A stretch of DNA of 64,000 nt from assembly GCA_963829505.1 (NCBI GenBank), contig CAWHIL010000001.1, positions 992,001-1,056,000 of the forward strand, read 5' to 3'. Made by a program: the position numbers and the translations under genes. The notes under the pieces are model-generated. The model made no database searches. It was not told the DNA's origin and saw nothing but the letters and a program-made list of their open reading frames with translations. This DNA is from Roseiarcus sp963829505. Lineage in GTDB: Bacteria > Pseudomonadota > Alphaproteobacteria > Rhizobiales > Beijerinckiaceae. Of this stretch, positions 55,586 through 63,952 are shown piece after piece. How positions within the stretch are numbered: position 1 is the first letter of the stretch; each line of letters starts with the position of its first letter.

Positions 55586-55948
55586 TTACGCTGCGGGCGC
55601 TTCGGCCGCCTTGGCGGCGGCGGCTTCGGCCGCGGCGAGGCGCTCCTGCGCCTTCTTCTTGGGCTTGGCCTTCTCGGGATTGTTGTGCGCTTCGCGCTTC
55701 ATGAGCCCGAGGCTGTCGAGCAGGCGCAGCACCCGGTCGGTCGGCTGTGCGCCCTTGGCGAGCCAGCTCTTCGCCTTCTCCTGGTCGAGCACGAGGCGGT
55801 CGGCGGCGTCCTTGGCCTTCAGGGGATCGAAAGTGCCGATCTTCTCGACGAAGCGGCCGTCGCGCGGCATGCGCGCGTCGGCGACGACGATACGGTAGAA
55901 CGGGCGCTTCTTGGCCCCGGCGCGGGACAAACGGATCTTGAGGGACAT
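55586..55948 (-). CDS. rpsP: 30S ribosomal protein S16
   Basis: The protein has 120 residues. MSLKIRLSRAGAKKRPFYRIVVADARMPRDGRFVEKIGTFDP is invariant S16 sequence; the C-terminus is extended by a Lys/Ala-rich tail typical of alphaproteobacteria. It lies between ffh and rimM in the expected order. Confidence 0.98.
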   Translation of the reverse strand: MSLKIRLSRAGAKKRPFYRIVVADARMPRDGRFVEKIGTFDPLKAKDAADRLVLDQEKAKSWLAKGAQPTDRVLRLLDSLGLMKREAHNNPEKAKPKKKAQERLAAAEAAAAKAAEAPAA

Positions 55949-56072
55949 TCGGTTTCTTTCCTTTTATGAGTGCATTGAACTCTTGGTAGACCGTGGTGAT
56001 CGCTTCGCTTCTCCTCACCTCAGCCCTCTCCCCGCGAGCGGGACAAAGGGTCCCAAAGGGCCGGATGAGGGC

Positions 56073-57629
56073 CTACTTCTTCTTCCCTCCGAACGGGTTG
56101 AATCCGCCGCCGAGACCCGGAAGCCTGGGGCCCCCCAGGCCCGGAAACTGCGGCGGCAGGTTGAAGGCGCCGGGCGGTGGGCCCGGCGGAAGGCCAGGGG
56201 CGCGCGGAGGCGGAGCGGACCCCGCTGCGGCGCCCATCTCTTTCTGCATCGCTTCGATCTGCTCGGGCGTCGGCATCGGCCCAAGGCCCATCATCTGTCC
56301 GAGCTTGCCCATCATGCCGCCGCGCTTGCCCGTCTGACCCATGGCCTTCATCATGTCGGCCATCTGCCGATGCTGCTTGAGCAGCCGGTTGACCTGATCG
56401 ACGCCGACGCCCGCGCCGGCCGCGATGCGCTTCTTGCGCGACGCCTTCAGCATGTCGGGGTTGCGCCGCTCCTGCGGCGTCATCGACGAGATGATGGCGC
56501 GCTGGCGCTTGACGAACTTGTCGTCAAGATTGGCGGAGGCGATCTGATCCTTCATCTTGGCCACGCCGGGCAGCATGCCCATGATGCCGCCCATGCCGCC
56601 GAGCTTTTCGATATGGGAAAGCTGGTCGGAGAGGTCGGAGAGGTCGAAGACGCCCTTCCGGAGCTTCTCGGCCATCTTGGCCGCCTGCTCGGCGTCGATC
56701 GCCTGCGCCGCCTTCTCGACGAGGCTGACGATGTCGCCCATGCCGAGGATGCGGTCGGCGAGCCGCGCCGGATGGAAGTCCTCGATCGCGTCCATCTTCT
56801 CGCCGACGCCGAGAAGCTTGATCGGCCGGCCGGTCGTGGCGCGCATGGAAAGCGCCGCGCCGCCGCGTCCGTCGCCGTCCATGCGGGTGAGCACGATGCC
56901 GGTGAGACCGACGCGCTCGTTAAAGCTTCGCGCGAGATTGACGGCGTCCTGCCCGGTCAGCGCGTCGGCGATGAGCAGCACCTCGTGCGGCTTCGCCGCG
57001 TCGCGGATATCGGCCATCTCCTGCATGAGCGGCTCGTCGACATGCGTGCGCCCGGCAGTGTCGAGGATGACGACGTCATAGCCCTGCAGGCGGGCCGCGG
57101 TCTCGGCGCGCCTGGCGATCTCGACCGGGTCTTCGCCCGGAACGATGGGCAGCGTGTCGACCCCGACCTGCCGCCCGAGCACTGCGAGCTGCTCCTGCGC
57201 CGCCGGACGCTTCACGTCGAGCGAGGCCATCAGCACCTTGAGCCGCTCGCGCTCGGTGAAGCGCTTGGCGATCTTGGCGGCGGTGGTCGTCTTGCCCGCG
57301 CCCTGGAGGCCGACCAGCATGATCGCCACCGGGGCCGGCGCGTTGAGGTCGATCGCTTGCGATTCGCCCCCCAGCGTCTCGACGAGCGAGTCGTGGACGA
57401 TCTTGACCACCATCTGGCCGGGCTTCACCGACTTGATGACGGCGGCGCCGACGGCTCTCGTGCGCGTGCGGTCGACGAAGGAGCGCACCACGTCGAGCGC
57501 GACGTCGGCTTCGAGCAGCGCCCGGCGCACCTCGCGCATCGCGGCGTTGACGTCCTCCTCGGAGAGCGCCCCGCGGCCGGTCAGTTTGTCCAATATGCCG
57601 GAGAGCTTCTCGGAAAGGCTCTCGAACAT
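56073..57629 (-). CDS. ffh: Signal recognition particle protein Ffh
   Basis: This 518-residue protein has the GTPase NG domain with VGLQGAGKTTTAAKIAKRF (G1), DTAGRTHVDE (G3), TRMDGDGRGGAALS (G4), followed by the methionine-rich M domain (MGGIMGMLPG, SMTPQERRNPDMLKASRKKRIAAGAG) that binds 4.5S RNA and signal sequences. The tail is Pro/Gly-rich and ends GGGFNPFGGKKK. It guides ribosomes translating membrane proteins to FtsY. Confidence 0.97.
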   Translation of the reverse strand: MFESLSEKLSGILDKLTGRGALSEEDVNAAMREVRRALLEADVALDVVRSFVDRTRTRAVGAAVIKSVKPGQMVVKIVHDSLVETLGGESQAIDLNAPAPVAIMLVGLQGAGKTTTAAKIAKRFTERERLKVLMASLDVKRPAAQEQLAVLGRQVGVDTLPIVPGEDPVEIARRAETAARLQGYDVVILDTAGRTHVDEPLMQEMADIRDAAKPHEVLLIADALTGQDAVNLARSFNERVGLTGIVLTRMDGDGRGGAALSMRATTGRPIKLLGVGEKMDAIEDFHPARLADRILGMGDIVSLVEKAAQAIDAEQAAKMAEKLRKGVFDLSDLSDQLSHIEKLGGMGGIMGMLPGVAKMKDQIASANLDDKFVKRQRAIISSMTPQERRNPDMLKASRKKRIAAGAGVGVDQVNRLLKQHRQMADMMKAMGQTGKRGGMMGKLGQMMGLGPMPTPEQIEAMQKEMGAAAGSAPPPRAPGLPPGPPPGAFNLPPQFPGLGGPRLPGLGGGFNPFGGKKK

Positions 57630-57967
57630 GCATTTTGCTCCTGTTCAGACGTCGGGCGACGGGGACGGACGGACAGATATAGGAACCGTTCCTTGGCTCT
57701 GCCGTCGTCATCAGTCGCCTGACCCCAACGCAGACTGCGCCCGGGGGCGCGATGCGCTGCCGGGCGTTGACCGCCGATCTCGAAGGACCGGTCGGCTTCA
57801 GTCGACGAGGCCAGAACCTGACGAAAACGCCCCGCTCTTACTGTGGGCGCGCGGTCCCTGTCAAATCTCGCGGGCGAAGGCCAAACGAAAGCGCTCGCGC
57901 GACCGCTTGACGCAAGCCTGCCCGAATATTGGCGTATAAGCTCATGAGAAGGACGGGTTCCACGACA
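57630..57967. other. Divergent intergenic region between ffh and rsmB
   Basis: This 338-nt gap presumably carries the divergent promoters for ffh and rsmB. AT-rich stretches near 57674-57684 and 57927-57940 (GAATATTGGCGTATAAG) are possible -10 regions. I see no gene, tRNA or repeat in it. Confidence 0.45.
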
Positions 57968-59344
57968 ATGAGCGAGGCGCGTTTGGCAAGACAGCAGCGC
58001 GGATTTTTTGGACCCCGACCTCGAGCGCCCGAACCTCCGACGCCCGGCCTGACGTCGCGGATCGCGGCCGCCCGCGCAATCGCCGAGGCGGTGACGACGG
58101 CGCGGCCTCTCGACGAACGCCTCGCCGCCGACCTTTCGCTTCGCGACCCCAAGGTCGATCCGCGCGACCGCGCGCTCGCGCGCTCGATCGCGACCGTCGC
58201 GCTTCGCCGTCTCGGAACGATCCGCAAGGCGCTCGCGCAACGGCTCGACAAGGGCATGCCGCGCAGAAGCGGCGCGCTGGAATGGACGCTTGTCGCGGGC
58301 GCGGCCCAGCTCCTCTTTCTCGAAACGCCGGATCACGCCGCGGTCGATCTCGCCGTGCGCGCGGCGCGCGCGGATGCAGGGAGCGCTCCCTTCGCCGCCC
58401 TCGTCAACGCGGTCCTGCGCGCCGTGGCGCGCGACCGCGACGCCATCCTCCAGGCCTCCGATCCGCTCGAGGACGACACGCCGCCATGGCTCGCGGCGCG
58501 CTGGCGCGCAACTTATGGCGACGAGACGGCGCGCGCGATCGCTGCGGCGAACCGCTGCGAGCCGACCCTCGATCTCAGCGTCAAGAGCGACGCCGCGGGC
58601 TGGGCGGAGCGGCTCGGCGGCATCGTCCTCCCGACAGGATCGGTGCGGGTCGTCTCGCATCGGCCGGTGGCCGAACTCGAAGGCTACGCGGACGGGGAAT
58701 GGTGGGTGCAGGACGCGGCCGCCGCGCTCCCCGCGCGGCTCTTCGGCGCGCGCGCCGGCCAGCGCGTGGTCGACCTCTGCGCGGCGCCCGGCGGGAAAAG
58801 CGCGGAACTCGCCGTGGCCGGCGCCGCGGTCACGGCCGTCGACCGCTCGGCCGAGCGCCTCAAGGTGCTGGCCGCCAATTTCGAGCGGCTGAGGCTGCAC
58901 GCGGACATGGTCGTCGCCGACGCCCTCGCCTTCAACGCCGCGGCCTTCGACGCCACGCTCGTCGATGCGCCATGCTCGGCCACCGGCACCATCCGCCGCC
59001 ACCCGGACGTCGCCTGGATCAAACGGCCGGCCGATCTCCCCGGCCTCGTCAAACTGCAGAGCCAGCTCATCGACAAGGCGGTCGAGCTGACGAGGCCCGG
59101 CGGCCTCATCGTCTATTGCGTCTGCTCGCTCGAGCCGGAAGAAGGCGAGGCGCAGATCGTCTCCCTCCTCAGGCGCAACCCGGACATTCGCCGCGTCCCG
59201 ATCTTAGCCGACGAGATCGGGGGCTTGTCCGAGTGCGTTACGTCCGCTGGAGATCTGCGCACAATGCCCTGCGGCCTATGGGGCGACGATCCGCGCCTCT
59301 CGGGGCTCGACGGCTTTTTCGCCGCGCGGCTCGTCAGGGGCTGA
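57968..59344 (+). CDS. rsmB: 16S rRNA m5C methyltransferase (RsmB/NOL1-NOP2-Sun family)
   Basis: The protein has 458 residues. The N-terminal NusB-like domain (RIAAARAIAEAVTTARPLDERLAADL ... RDRALARSIATVALRRLG) is followed by a methyltransferase core with VVDLCAAPGGKSAELA, the DAPCSATGTIRRHPDVAW motif IV and the catalytic Cys in IVYCVCSLEPEEGEAQI. RsmB methylates C967 of 16S rRNA; some bacteria have related enzymes with other sites. The ATG at 57968 gives MSEARLA; an upstream ATG at 57944 is possible. Confidence 0.9.
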   Translation: MSEARLARQQRGFFGPRPRAPEPPTPGLTSRIAAARAIAEAVTTARPLDERLAADLSLRDPKVDPRDRALARSIATVALRRLGTIRKALAQRLDKGMPRRSGALEWTLVAGAAQLLFLETPDHAAVDLAVRAARADAGSAPFAALVNAVLRAVARDRDAILQASDPLEDDTPPWLAARWRATYGDETARAIAAANRCEPTLDLSVKSDAAGWAERLGGIVLPTGSVRVVSHRPVAELEGYADGEWWVQDAAAALPARLFGARAGQRVVDLCAAPGGKSAELAVAGAAVTAVDRSAERLKVLAANFERLRLHADMVVADALAFNAAAFDATLVDAPCSATGTIRRHPDVAWIKRPADLPGLVKLQSQLIDKAVELTRPGGLIVYCVCSLEPEEGEAQIVSLLRRNPDIRRVPILADEIGGLSECVTSAGDLRTMPCGLWGDDPRLSGLDGFFAARLVRG

Positions 59345-59369
59345 GGAGCCTTGCGCCCGGGGGAATCTG

Positions 59370-60161
59370 ATGCCGCGATTTTCCGCCAACCTCAGCTTCC
59401 TGTTCGCTGACCTGCCGTTCCTCGACCGTTTTCACGCCGCCGCCCGCTCAGGCTTCCGCGCCGTCGAATACGTCGGCCCCTACGACCACGATCCGCGCGA
59501 GATCGCCCGCCGTCTCGCCGACCTCGATCTGACGCAGGCGCTCTTCAACCTTCCCACAGGAGACTGGGCGAAAGGCGAACGGGGCCTCGCGATCCTCCCA
59601 GGCCGCGAAGGCGAGTTCCGCGACGGGGTGGCGCGCGCCCTCGACTATGCCGAAGCCCTCGCCTGCGAGCGGCTGAACTGCCTCGCGGGAATCGCGCCCG
59701 AAGGCGTCGATCGGAGGCTCCTCGAGGCGACCTTCCTCGACAATCTCGCCTTCGCGGCGGAGGCTGCGGAGCGCCGCGGCGTCAAGCTGCTCATCGAGCC
59801 CATCAACGACCGCGACATTCCAGGCTTCTTCCTCAATCGAACAGACGAGGCGCTGAAGATCATTGCGCGCGTCGGCGCCGAGAACCTCTGGCTGCAGGCT
59901 GACGTCTACCACATGCAGATCATGGAGGGAGACCTCGCGCGGCGCCTCAAAGAGGCGATGCCCCGGATCGCCCATATCCAGATCGCCGACAATCCCGGCC
60001 GAAACGAGCCGGGAACCGGGGAGATCAACTTTCGTTTCCTTCTCGGCCTCATCGACATTCTTGGCTACGACGGCTGGGTCGGCTGCGAATATCGGCCCGT
60101 CACGACGACCGAGGCCGGTCTGGGCTGGATGGAATCCTTCCGGACTCTTAATCCACACTAA
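59370..60161 (+). CDS. hyi: Hydroxypyruvate isomerase-like TIM-barrel protein
   Basis: The protein has 263 residues. Features of the Hyi/OtnI family include FSANLSFLFADLPFLDRF, FNLPTGDWAKGERGLAI, LLIEPINDRDIPGFFLNRTD, QADVYHMQIMEGDLARRL and the IQIADNPGRNEPGTGEINF loop with metal-binding residues. The enzyme interconverts hydroxypyruvate and tartronate semialdehyde in glyoxylate and C1 metabolism. It starts 25 nt after rsmB. The GhrA-like reductase at 63011 acts on an overlapping metabolite. Confidence 0.92.
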   Translation: MPRFSANLSFLFADLPFLDRFHAAARSGFRAVEYVGPYDHDPREIARRLADLDLTQALFNLPTGDWAKGERGLAILPGREGEFRDGVARALDYAEALACERLNCLAGIAPEGVDRRLLEATFLDNLAFAAEAAERRGVKLLIEPINDRDIPGFFLNRTDEALKIIARVGAENLWLQADVYHMQIMEGDLARRLKEAMPRIAHIQIADNPGRNEPGTGEINFRFLLGLIDILGYDGWVGCEYRPVTTTEAGLGWMESFRTLNPH

Positions 60162-60177
60162 TTACTTGTACCCAGAG

Positions 60178-60193
60178 TGTGACGCCCGTCACA
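60178..60193. promoter_or_regulatory. CRP-type palindrome
   Basis: TGTGA (60178-60182), CGCCCG, TCACA (60189-60193) is a perfect CRP-like palindrome 17 nt after the hyi stop. No coding gene follows it on the plus strand; the next feature is a large structured inverted repeat at 60257. Confidence 0.55.
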
Positions 60194-60256
60194 GCGTTGG
60201 TCACGAATCGGTGATCCAAAAATGAATGGGCCTGACGGTTCGGCGGCATGGGAGGG

Positions 60257-60371
60257 GCTTTCCAAATCAAGGATGCGTCATAGGGCGAGGCAGGCGCGGT
60301 TCAAAGGATCCGTCTGCAGACGCACCGCGGGCCGCGGCGACCCTTTTCGGGTTGTCCTTGATTTGGAAAGC
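60257..60371 (+). ncRNA. Candidate structured RNA or miniature inverted-repeat element
   Basis: A 17-bp perfect outer stem GCTTTCCAAATCAAGGA (60257-60273) / complement (60355-60371) encloses 81 nt that fold further. Inside are a TGCGTC/GACGCA stem (60274-60279 with 60319-60324) and a CGACCC-UUUUC-GGGTTG hairpin (60338-60354); CCGCGG palindromes and CGTCTGCAGACG add alternative pairings. Together they look like a three-way junction. No coding frame in it is convincing. Either strand could be transcribed; the plus strand lies behind a CRP-like palindrome. Alternatively it is a non-autonomous mobile repeat. Confidence 0.5.
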
Positions 60372-60408
60372 CTTTCTCGAACAGGCCGCTTCCGCGCTCC
60401 CTTCCGCT

Positions 60409-61365
60409 CTATTGCAGGCGAGGCCGCTTCAGGAACGACGATCGGTCGGCCGAGCGGACGGTCACCGCATAGGTTTTTCCGTCACGGACGATCTCGATCG
60501 GAACCTCGACGCCGGCGGCGCCCAGGCTCCAGACCTTTTGATAGAAGTCGCCGAGATCGGCTGATTCGTCGCCCGCCACCGCTGCGATCACGTCGCCGCG
60601 CCGCATGCCCGCGCTCGCCGCGGGACCCCGTTCGGAGACAGCCGCGACGACGATCTCGCCGTTGTTCTCAGCCGAATAGACGCCAAGCCAGGGGCGGGCC
60701 GGCTTGTTGACCCGCCCGTAGGTCAGAAGATCGTCAAGGATCGGCGGCAGGAGCCCGATAGGCACGACCATGTTGACGTCGCGCGGGCCGTCGCGCCCGG
60801 ACAGTTCGACATGCAGCGAGCCGACGCCGAGAAGCCTGCCGTCCGGGCCGATCGCGCCCGCCCCGCCCCAGAAGGGATGGGCGGGCGCGGTGAAGAGCGC
60901 CTCGTCGAGATAATATTCCCAGTACCCGGCAAACTCCTGCTTTCCGACGATCGAGCCATTGACCGCGTTCGTGCCGCCGCCGGCCGCAACGACGATCGGG
61001 TCGCCGATCCTGGCGAGATCGGAACGGCCGAATTCGAGCGCCGGACAATCGAGCCTGTCGAGCGCCTGCACGAGCCCGAAGCCGCTCTCGGCGTCGATGG
61101 CGAGCGCGTGCCCCTGAGTGACGCGCCCGTCAGACCGGGCGATCCAGATGGTTTCCGCTTCGGTGATGAGATAGCCGATCGTGAGGATGAGACCGCTGTC
61201 GCGGATGACGACGCCGCTGCCGCTCCGCTGCTCGCCGAGCGTCTGTGCGGTGAATGCGTCCTCAGGGATCTGCGACTGGATGGTCACCACCGATTTCAAG
61301 ATCCGGCCGAGGTCGAAGTCTGGCTCGGCGCCGTGAGGTTCGTCGCGACGGGTCTTGTCGCTCAT
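60409..61365 (-). CDS. HtrA-like protein lacking catalytic residues (pseudo-protease with PDZ)
   Basis: The protein has 318 residues. The trypsin-like fold (LKSVVTIQSQIPEDAFT ... RSGSGVVIRDSGLILT) and C-terminal PDZ domain (~215-305, ARPWLGVYSAENNGEIVVAAVSERGPAASAGMRRGDVIAAVAGDE) follow S1C/HtrA order. However, the catalytic His position reads YLI (GLILTIGYLITEAE) where HtrA has NHV, and the GNSGG serine loop is replaced by PFWGGAGAIG. It should therefore be proteolytically inactive and act as a scaffold or sensor through its PDZ. No signal peptide or membrane helix is visible, so it may be cytoplasmic. Confidence 0.85.
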   Translation of the reverse strand: MSDKTRRDEPHGAEPDFDLGRILKSVVTIQSQIPEDAFTAQTLGEQRSGSGVVIRDSGLILTIGYLITEAETIWIARSDGRVTQGHALAIDAESGFGLVQALDRLDCPALEFGRSDLARIGDPIVVAAGGGTNAVNGSIVGKQEFAGYWEYYLDEALFTAPAHPFWGGAGAIGPDGRLLGVGSLHVELSGRDGPRDVNMVVPIGLLPPILDDLLTYGRVNKPARPWLGVYSAENNGEIVVAAVSERGPAASAGMRRGDVIAAVAGDESADLGDFYQKVWSLGAAGVEVPIEIVRDGKTYAVTVRSADRSSFLKRPRLQ

Positions 61366-61472
61366 CGATCGTTCCGCGGAAAGGCGTTTGGCGTCAAAAA
61401 CACGCGCCTATGTTACCGCGCAGGCGCCGGCGCGGCAATTCGGCCTCGCCGACAAGCCCCGGCCCGTCGCGC

Positions 61473-62858
61473 TCAAAGCTCGTAGCTTTGCCCGAGCGTC
61501 GGCATGTCCACCACATCGCCGCCGAGTTTCGCGGCGAAGGCCGTCATGGCGGGGGCTTCGCCGTGGGTGAGGAACACCCGCTTGGCGCCCGTCTTCTGAA
61601 GCCAGGCGAGAAGCTCGGCCTGGTCGGCGTGCGCCGAGAAGCCGTTGATCGTGTGGATGCGCGCCCTGACCGGGATGCGGTCCTGGCCGATCGTGACCGT
61701 CTGGGCGCCGTCGATGATCTTGCGCGCGAGCGTCCCTTCCGCCGCATAGCCGACGAAGACGATCGCGGAGGCGGGGCGTGCGAGGTTGTGGCGCAGATGA
61801 TGCAGGACGCGCCCGCCGGTGCACATGCCGGAGCCCGCAAGGATGATGGCGCCGCGCGTCACGGCGTTGATCGCCATCGAATCGGCCCTCTCGCGCGACA
61901 GATGAAGGCCCGGCGGACGCAACGGATCGTCGCCGCGAAGAAACGCCTCGGCGACCGTCGGCCGCATGGCCTCGGGATAGCGCCGGAAGACGTCGGTCGC
62001 CGAAATCGCCATCGGCGAATCGAGAAAGACCTGGATCGACGCATCGAGCTTTTTCTGGTCGACGCCCTGGCGCAGCATGTAGAGGACCTCTTGCGCCCGC
62101 TCGAGGGCGAAGGTCGGAATGACGACATTGCCGCCGCGGCGGAAACAGTCGTTGATGGCGCCGTAAAGCTCCGCCGCGGTTTCATCGAACGGCCGGTGCA
62201 GGCGATCGCCATAGGTGGTTTCGATCAGCGCGACGTCAGCGTGCTCCGGCGGATCGGGGTCTTTCAGAAGCGGTCGCCCTGGCGACCCGAGGTCGCCGGA
62301 AAAAACCACGCGCTTGCTGGCCCCGCCCTCCGTGACATCGAGGACGATGCTGGCCGAGCCGAGAATGTGGCCGGCGTTGACGAAAGTCGCACGGACGCCC
62401 GGCGAAAGGTCGATCGGCTCGCCGTAGGCCGCATGGCGGCCGAATCGGTCGAAGGCCGCCATCGCATCCACCATGCCGTAGAGGGGCGCGGAGGGGTGAG
62501 CAGCCGCGTGCGCGCCCGCCCGGTCGGCTGCGTTGCGTGCGTCCTCCTCGTGCTGGCCGGCCGCGTCGAGGAGCACGAGCCGGGCGAGTTCGAACGTCGC
62601 CGAGGTCGCGATGATCTCTCCTTTGAACCCGCGCTTGACGAGCAGCGGAATGCGCCCGCAATGGTCGAGATGGGCGTGGGTGAGTAGCAGCACGTCCACC
62701 GTCGCCGGATCGAAGCCAAAGTCGCCGGCGTTCTCGGCCTCGGCTTGCGGATCGCCCTGGAAGAACCCGCAGTCGACAAGGATCGACTTTCCGCCACACT
62801 CGATCGCATGGCACGAGCCGGTTACGCTCCGATCGGCGCCGTGGAAAGTAAGCTTCAT
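61473..62858 (-). CDS. MBL-fold beta-CASP RNase
   Basis: The protein has 461 residues. The metallo-beta-lactamase core has LTHAHLDHCGRIP, VNAGHILGSASIVLD and the VVFSGDLGSPGRPLLKDP motif. The beta-CASP domain and the RMMBL tail with TINGFSAHADQAELLAWL and THGE follow. The family (CPSF73-like/YsH1 type) comprises RNA endonucleases or 5'-exonucleases using two zinc ions. It is transcribed convergently with no operon partner. The role is likely RNA processing. Confidence 0.92.
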   Translation of the reverse strand: MKLTFHGADRSVTGSCHAIECGGKSILVDCGFFQGDPQAEAENAGDFGFDPATVDVLLLTHAHLDHCGRIPLLVKRGFKGEIIATSATFELARLVLLDAAGQHEEDARNAADRAGAHAAAHPSAPLYGMVDAMAAFDRFGRHAAYGEPIDLSPGVRATFVNAGHILGSASIVLDVTEGGASKRVVFSGDLGSPGRPLLKDPDPPEHADVALIETTYGDRLHRPFDETAAELYGAINDCFRRGGNVVIPTFALERAQEVLYMLRQGVDQKKLDASIQVFLDSPMAISATDVFRRYPEAMRPTVAEAFLRGDDPLRPPGLHLSRERADSMAINAVTRGAIILAGSGMCTGGRVLHHLRHNLARPASAIVFVGYAAEGTLARKIIDGAQTVTIGQDRIPVRARIHTINGFSAHADQAELLAWLQKTGAKRVFLTHGEAPAMTAFAAKLGGDVVDMPTLGQSYEL

Positions 62859-63010
62859 CAGGGTCTCCGGTTCAAGACGCAGCCGAGATTCGAAACGGCC
62901 GAAGCCGTGTGGCTACGCATTCCTAGCACCTTTCTCTGTTGTTACATCCCTGCCGGCCGGAAAGGCCGCGATCTCTTGTGGCGGCACAAGGCGGAGCCTT
63001 AACTTAGGCG

Positions 63011-63952
63011 ATGACCATTCTCTTCGCGGCGCCGGATTGGGACGCGGCGCCCTGGCGCGCACGGTTGAAGGAGCTTTTGCCGGACCATGCGGTCGTCGTT
63101 CCGGGCGAAGCGTTCGATCGCGCCGCGATCCGCTACGTTCTCGCCTGGGGCCATGCGCCTGGCGCGCTGGAGGGACTGCCGAACCTGAAGGTTCTCTTCT
63201 CGCTCGGCGCGGGCGTCGACCATCTGCTTGCCGACCCTCGGCTTCCCGAGGCGCCGATCGTGCGCGTCGTCGACGCCGATCTCAGGGATCGGATGAGCGA
63301 ATGGGTCGCGATGCACGCGCTCATCCATTTGCGCCGCCTTCGCCGCTACGAACGGCAGCAGCGCGACACGGTGTGGGCCGACGACGACGCGCAACCGAAA
63401 GCGTCCGACGTGTCGGTCGGCGTCCTCGGCCTCGGCGTTCTCGGCGCCGACGCCGCGATGAAGCTTGGGGCCCTCGGCTTCCGCGTCGCCGGCTGGAGCG
63501 CGAGGCCGAAGGGCTTGGACATCGAGACGTTCCACGGCGCCGACGGACTAAGGCGGCTCCTCGCCCGAACGGACATGCTCGTCGTCCTCCTGCCGCTGAC
63601 TCCGGCGACCCGCGGCATCGTCAACGCCCGGCTCATCGCAGGCCTTCGGCAAGGCGGCGCGCTCGGCGGCCCTGTTCTCATCAACGCCGGCCGCGGCGGA
63701 CTCCAGGTCGAGGCGGACATCGTGAACGCGCTCGAACGCGGCGCGCTCAAGGGCGCCTCCCTCGACGTGTTCGAGCGCGAGCCGCTGCCGGCTTCCTCGC
63801 CGCTCTGGCGCCATCCGGACGTCTATGTCAGCCCGCACAACGCGGCGATCTCGTCGCCGGGCGCGATCGCCGCCGCAATCGCCCGCCAGATCGAAGCCTT
63901 CGAGCGCGGCGCGCCGCTCGACAACCGGGTCGACCGGACGCGCGGTTACTGA
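63011..63952 (+). CDS. Glyoxylate/hydroxypyruvate reductase (GhrA-like) 2-hydroxyacid dehydrogenase
   Basis: The protein has 313 residues. It has the Rossmann segment VGVLGLGVLGADAAMKLGALGF (GxGxxG), the LKVLFSLGAGVDHLL and VALAGRGGLQVE-like NAGRGG block, and the catalytic Arg (in INAGRGG context), Glu (DVFEREPLP) and His (YVSPHNAAI) of D-2-hydroxyacid dehydrogenases. The layout is closest to GhrA, which reduces glyoxylate and hydroxypyruvate. With hyi and aceB in the same window it suggests processing of glyoxylate and hydroxypyruvate. Confidence 0.9.
   Translation: MTILFAAPDWDAAPWRARLKELLPDHAVVVPGEAFDRAAIRYVLAWGHAPGALEGLPNLKVLFSLGAGVDHLLADPRLPEAPIVRVVDADLRDRMSEWVAMHALIHLRRLRRYERQQRDTVWADDDAQPKASDVSVGVLGLGVLGADAAMKLGALGFRVAGWSARPKGLDIETFHGADGLRRLLARTDMLVVLLPLTPATRGIVNARLIAGLRQGGALGGPVLINAGRGGLQVEADIVNALERGALKGASLDVFEREPLPASSPLWRHPDVYVSPHNAAISSPGAIAAAIARQIEAFERGAPLDNRVDRTRGY

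Noticed and set aside
55911..57722. A 603-codon plus-strand frame over ffh
   Set aside because: Antisense shadow of the essential ffh gene, with His/Arg/Asp-rich content and no recognisable domain.
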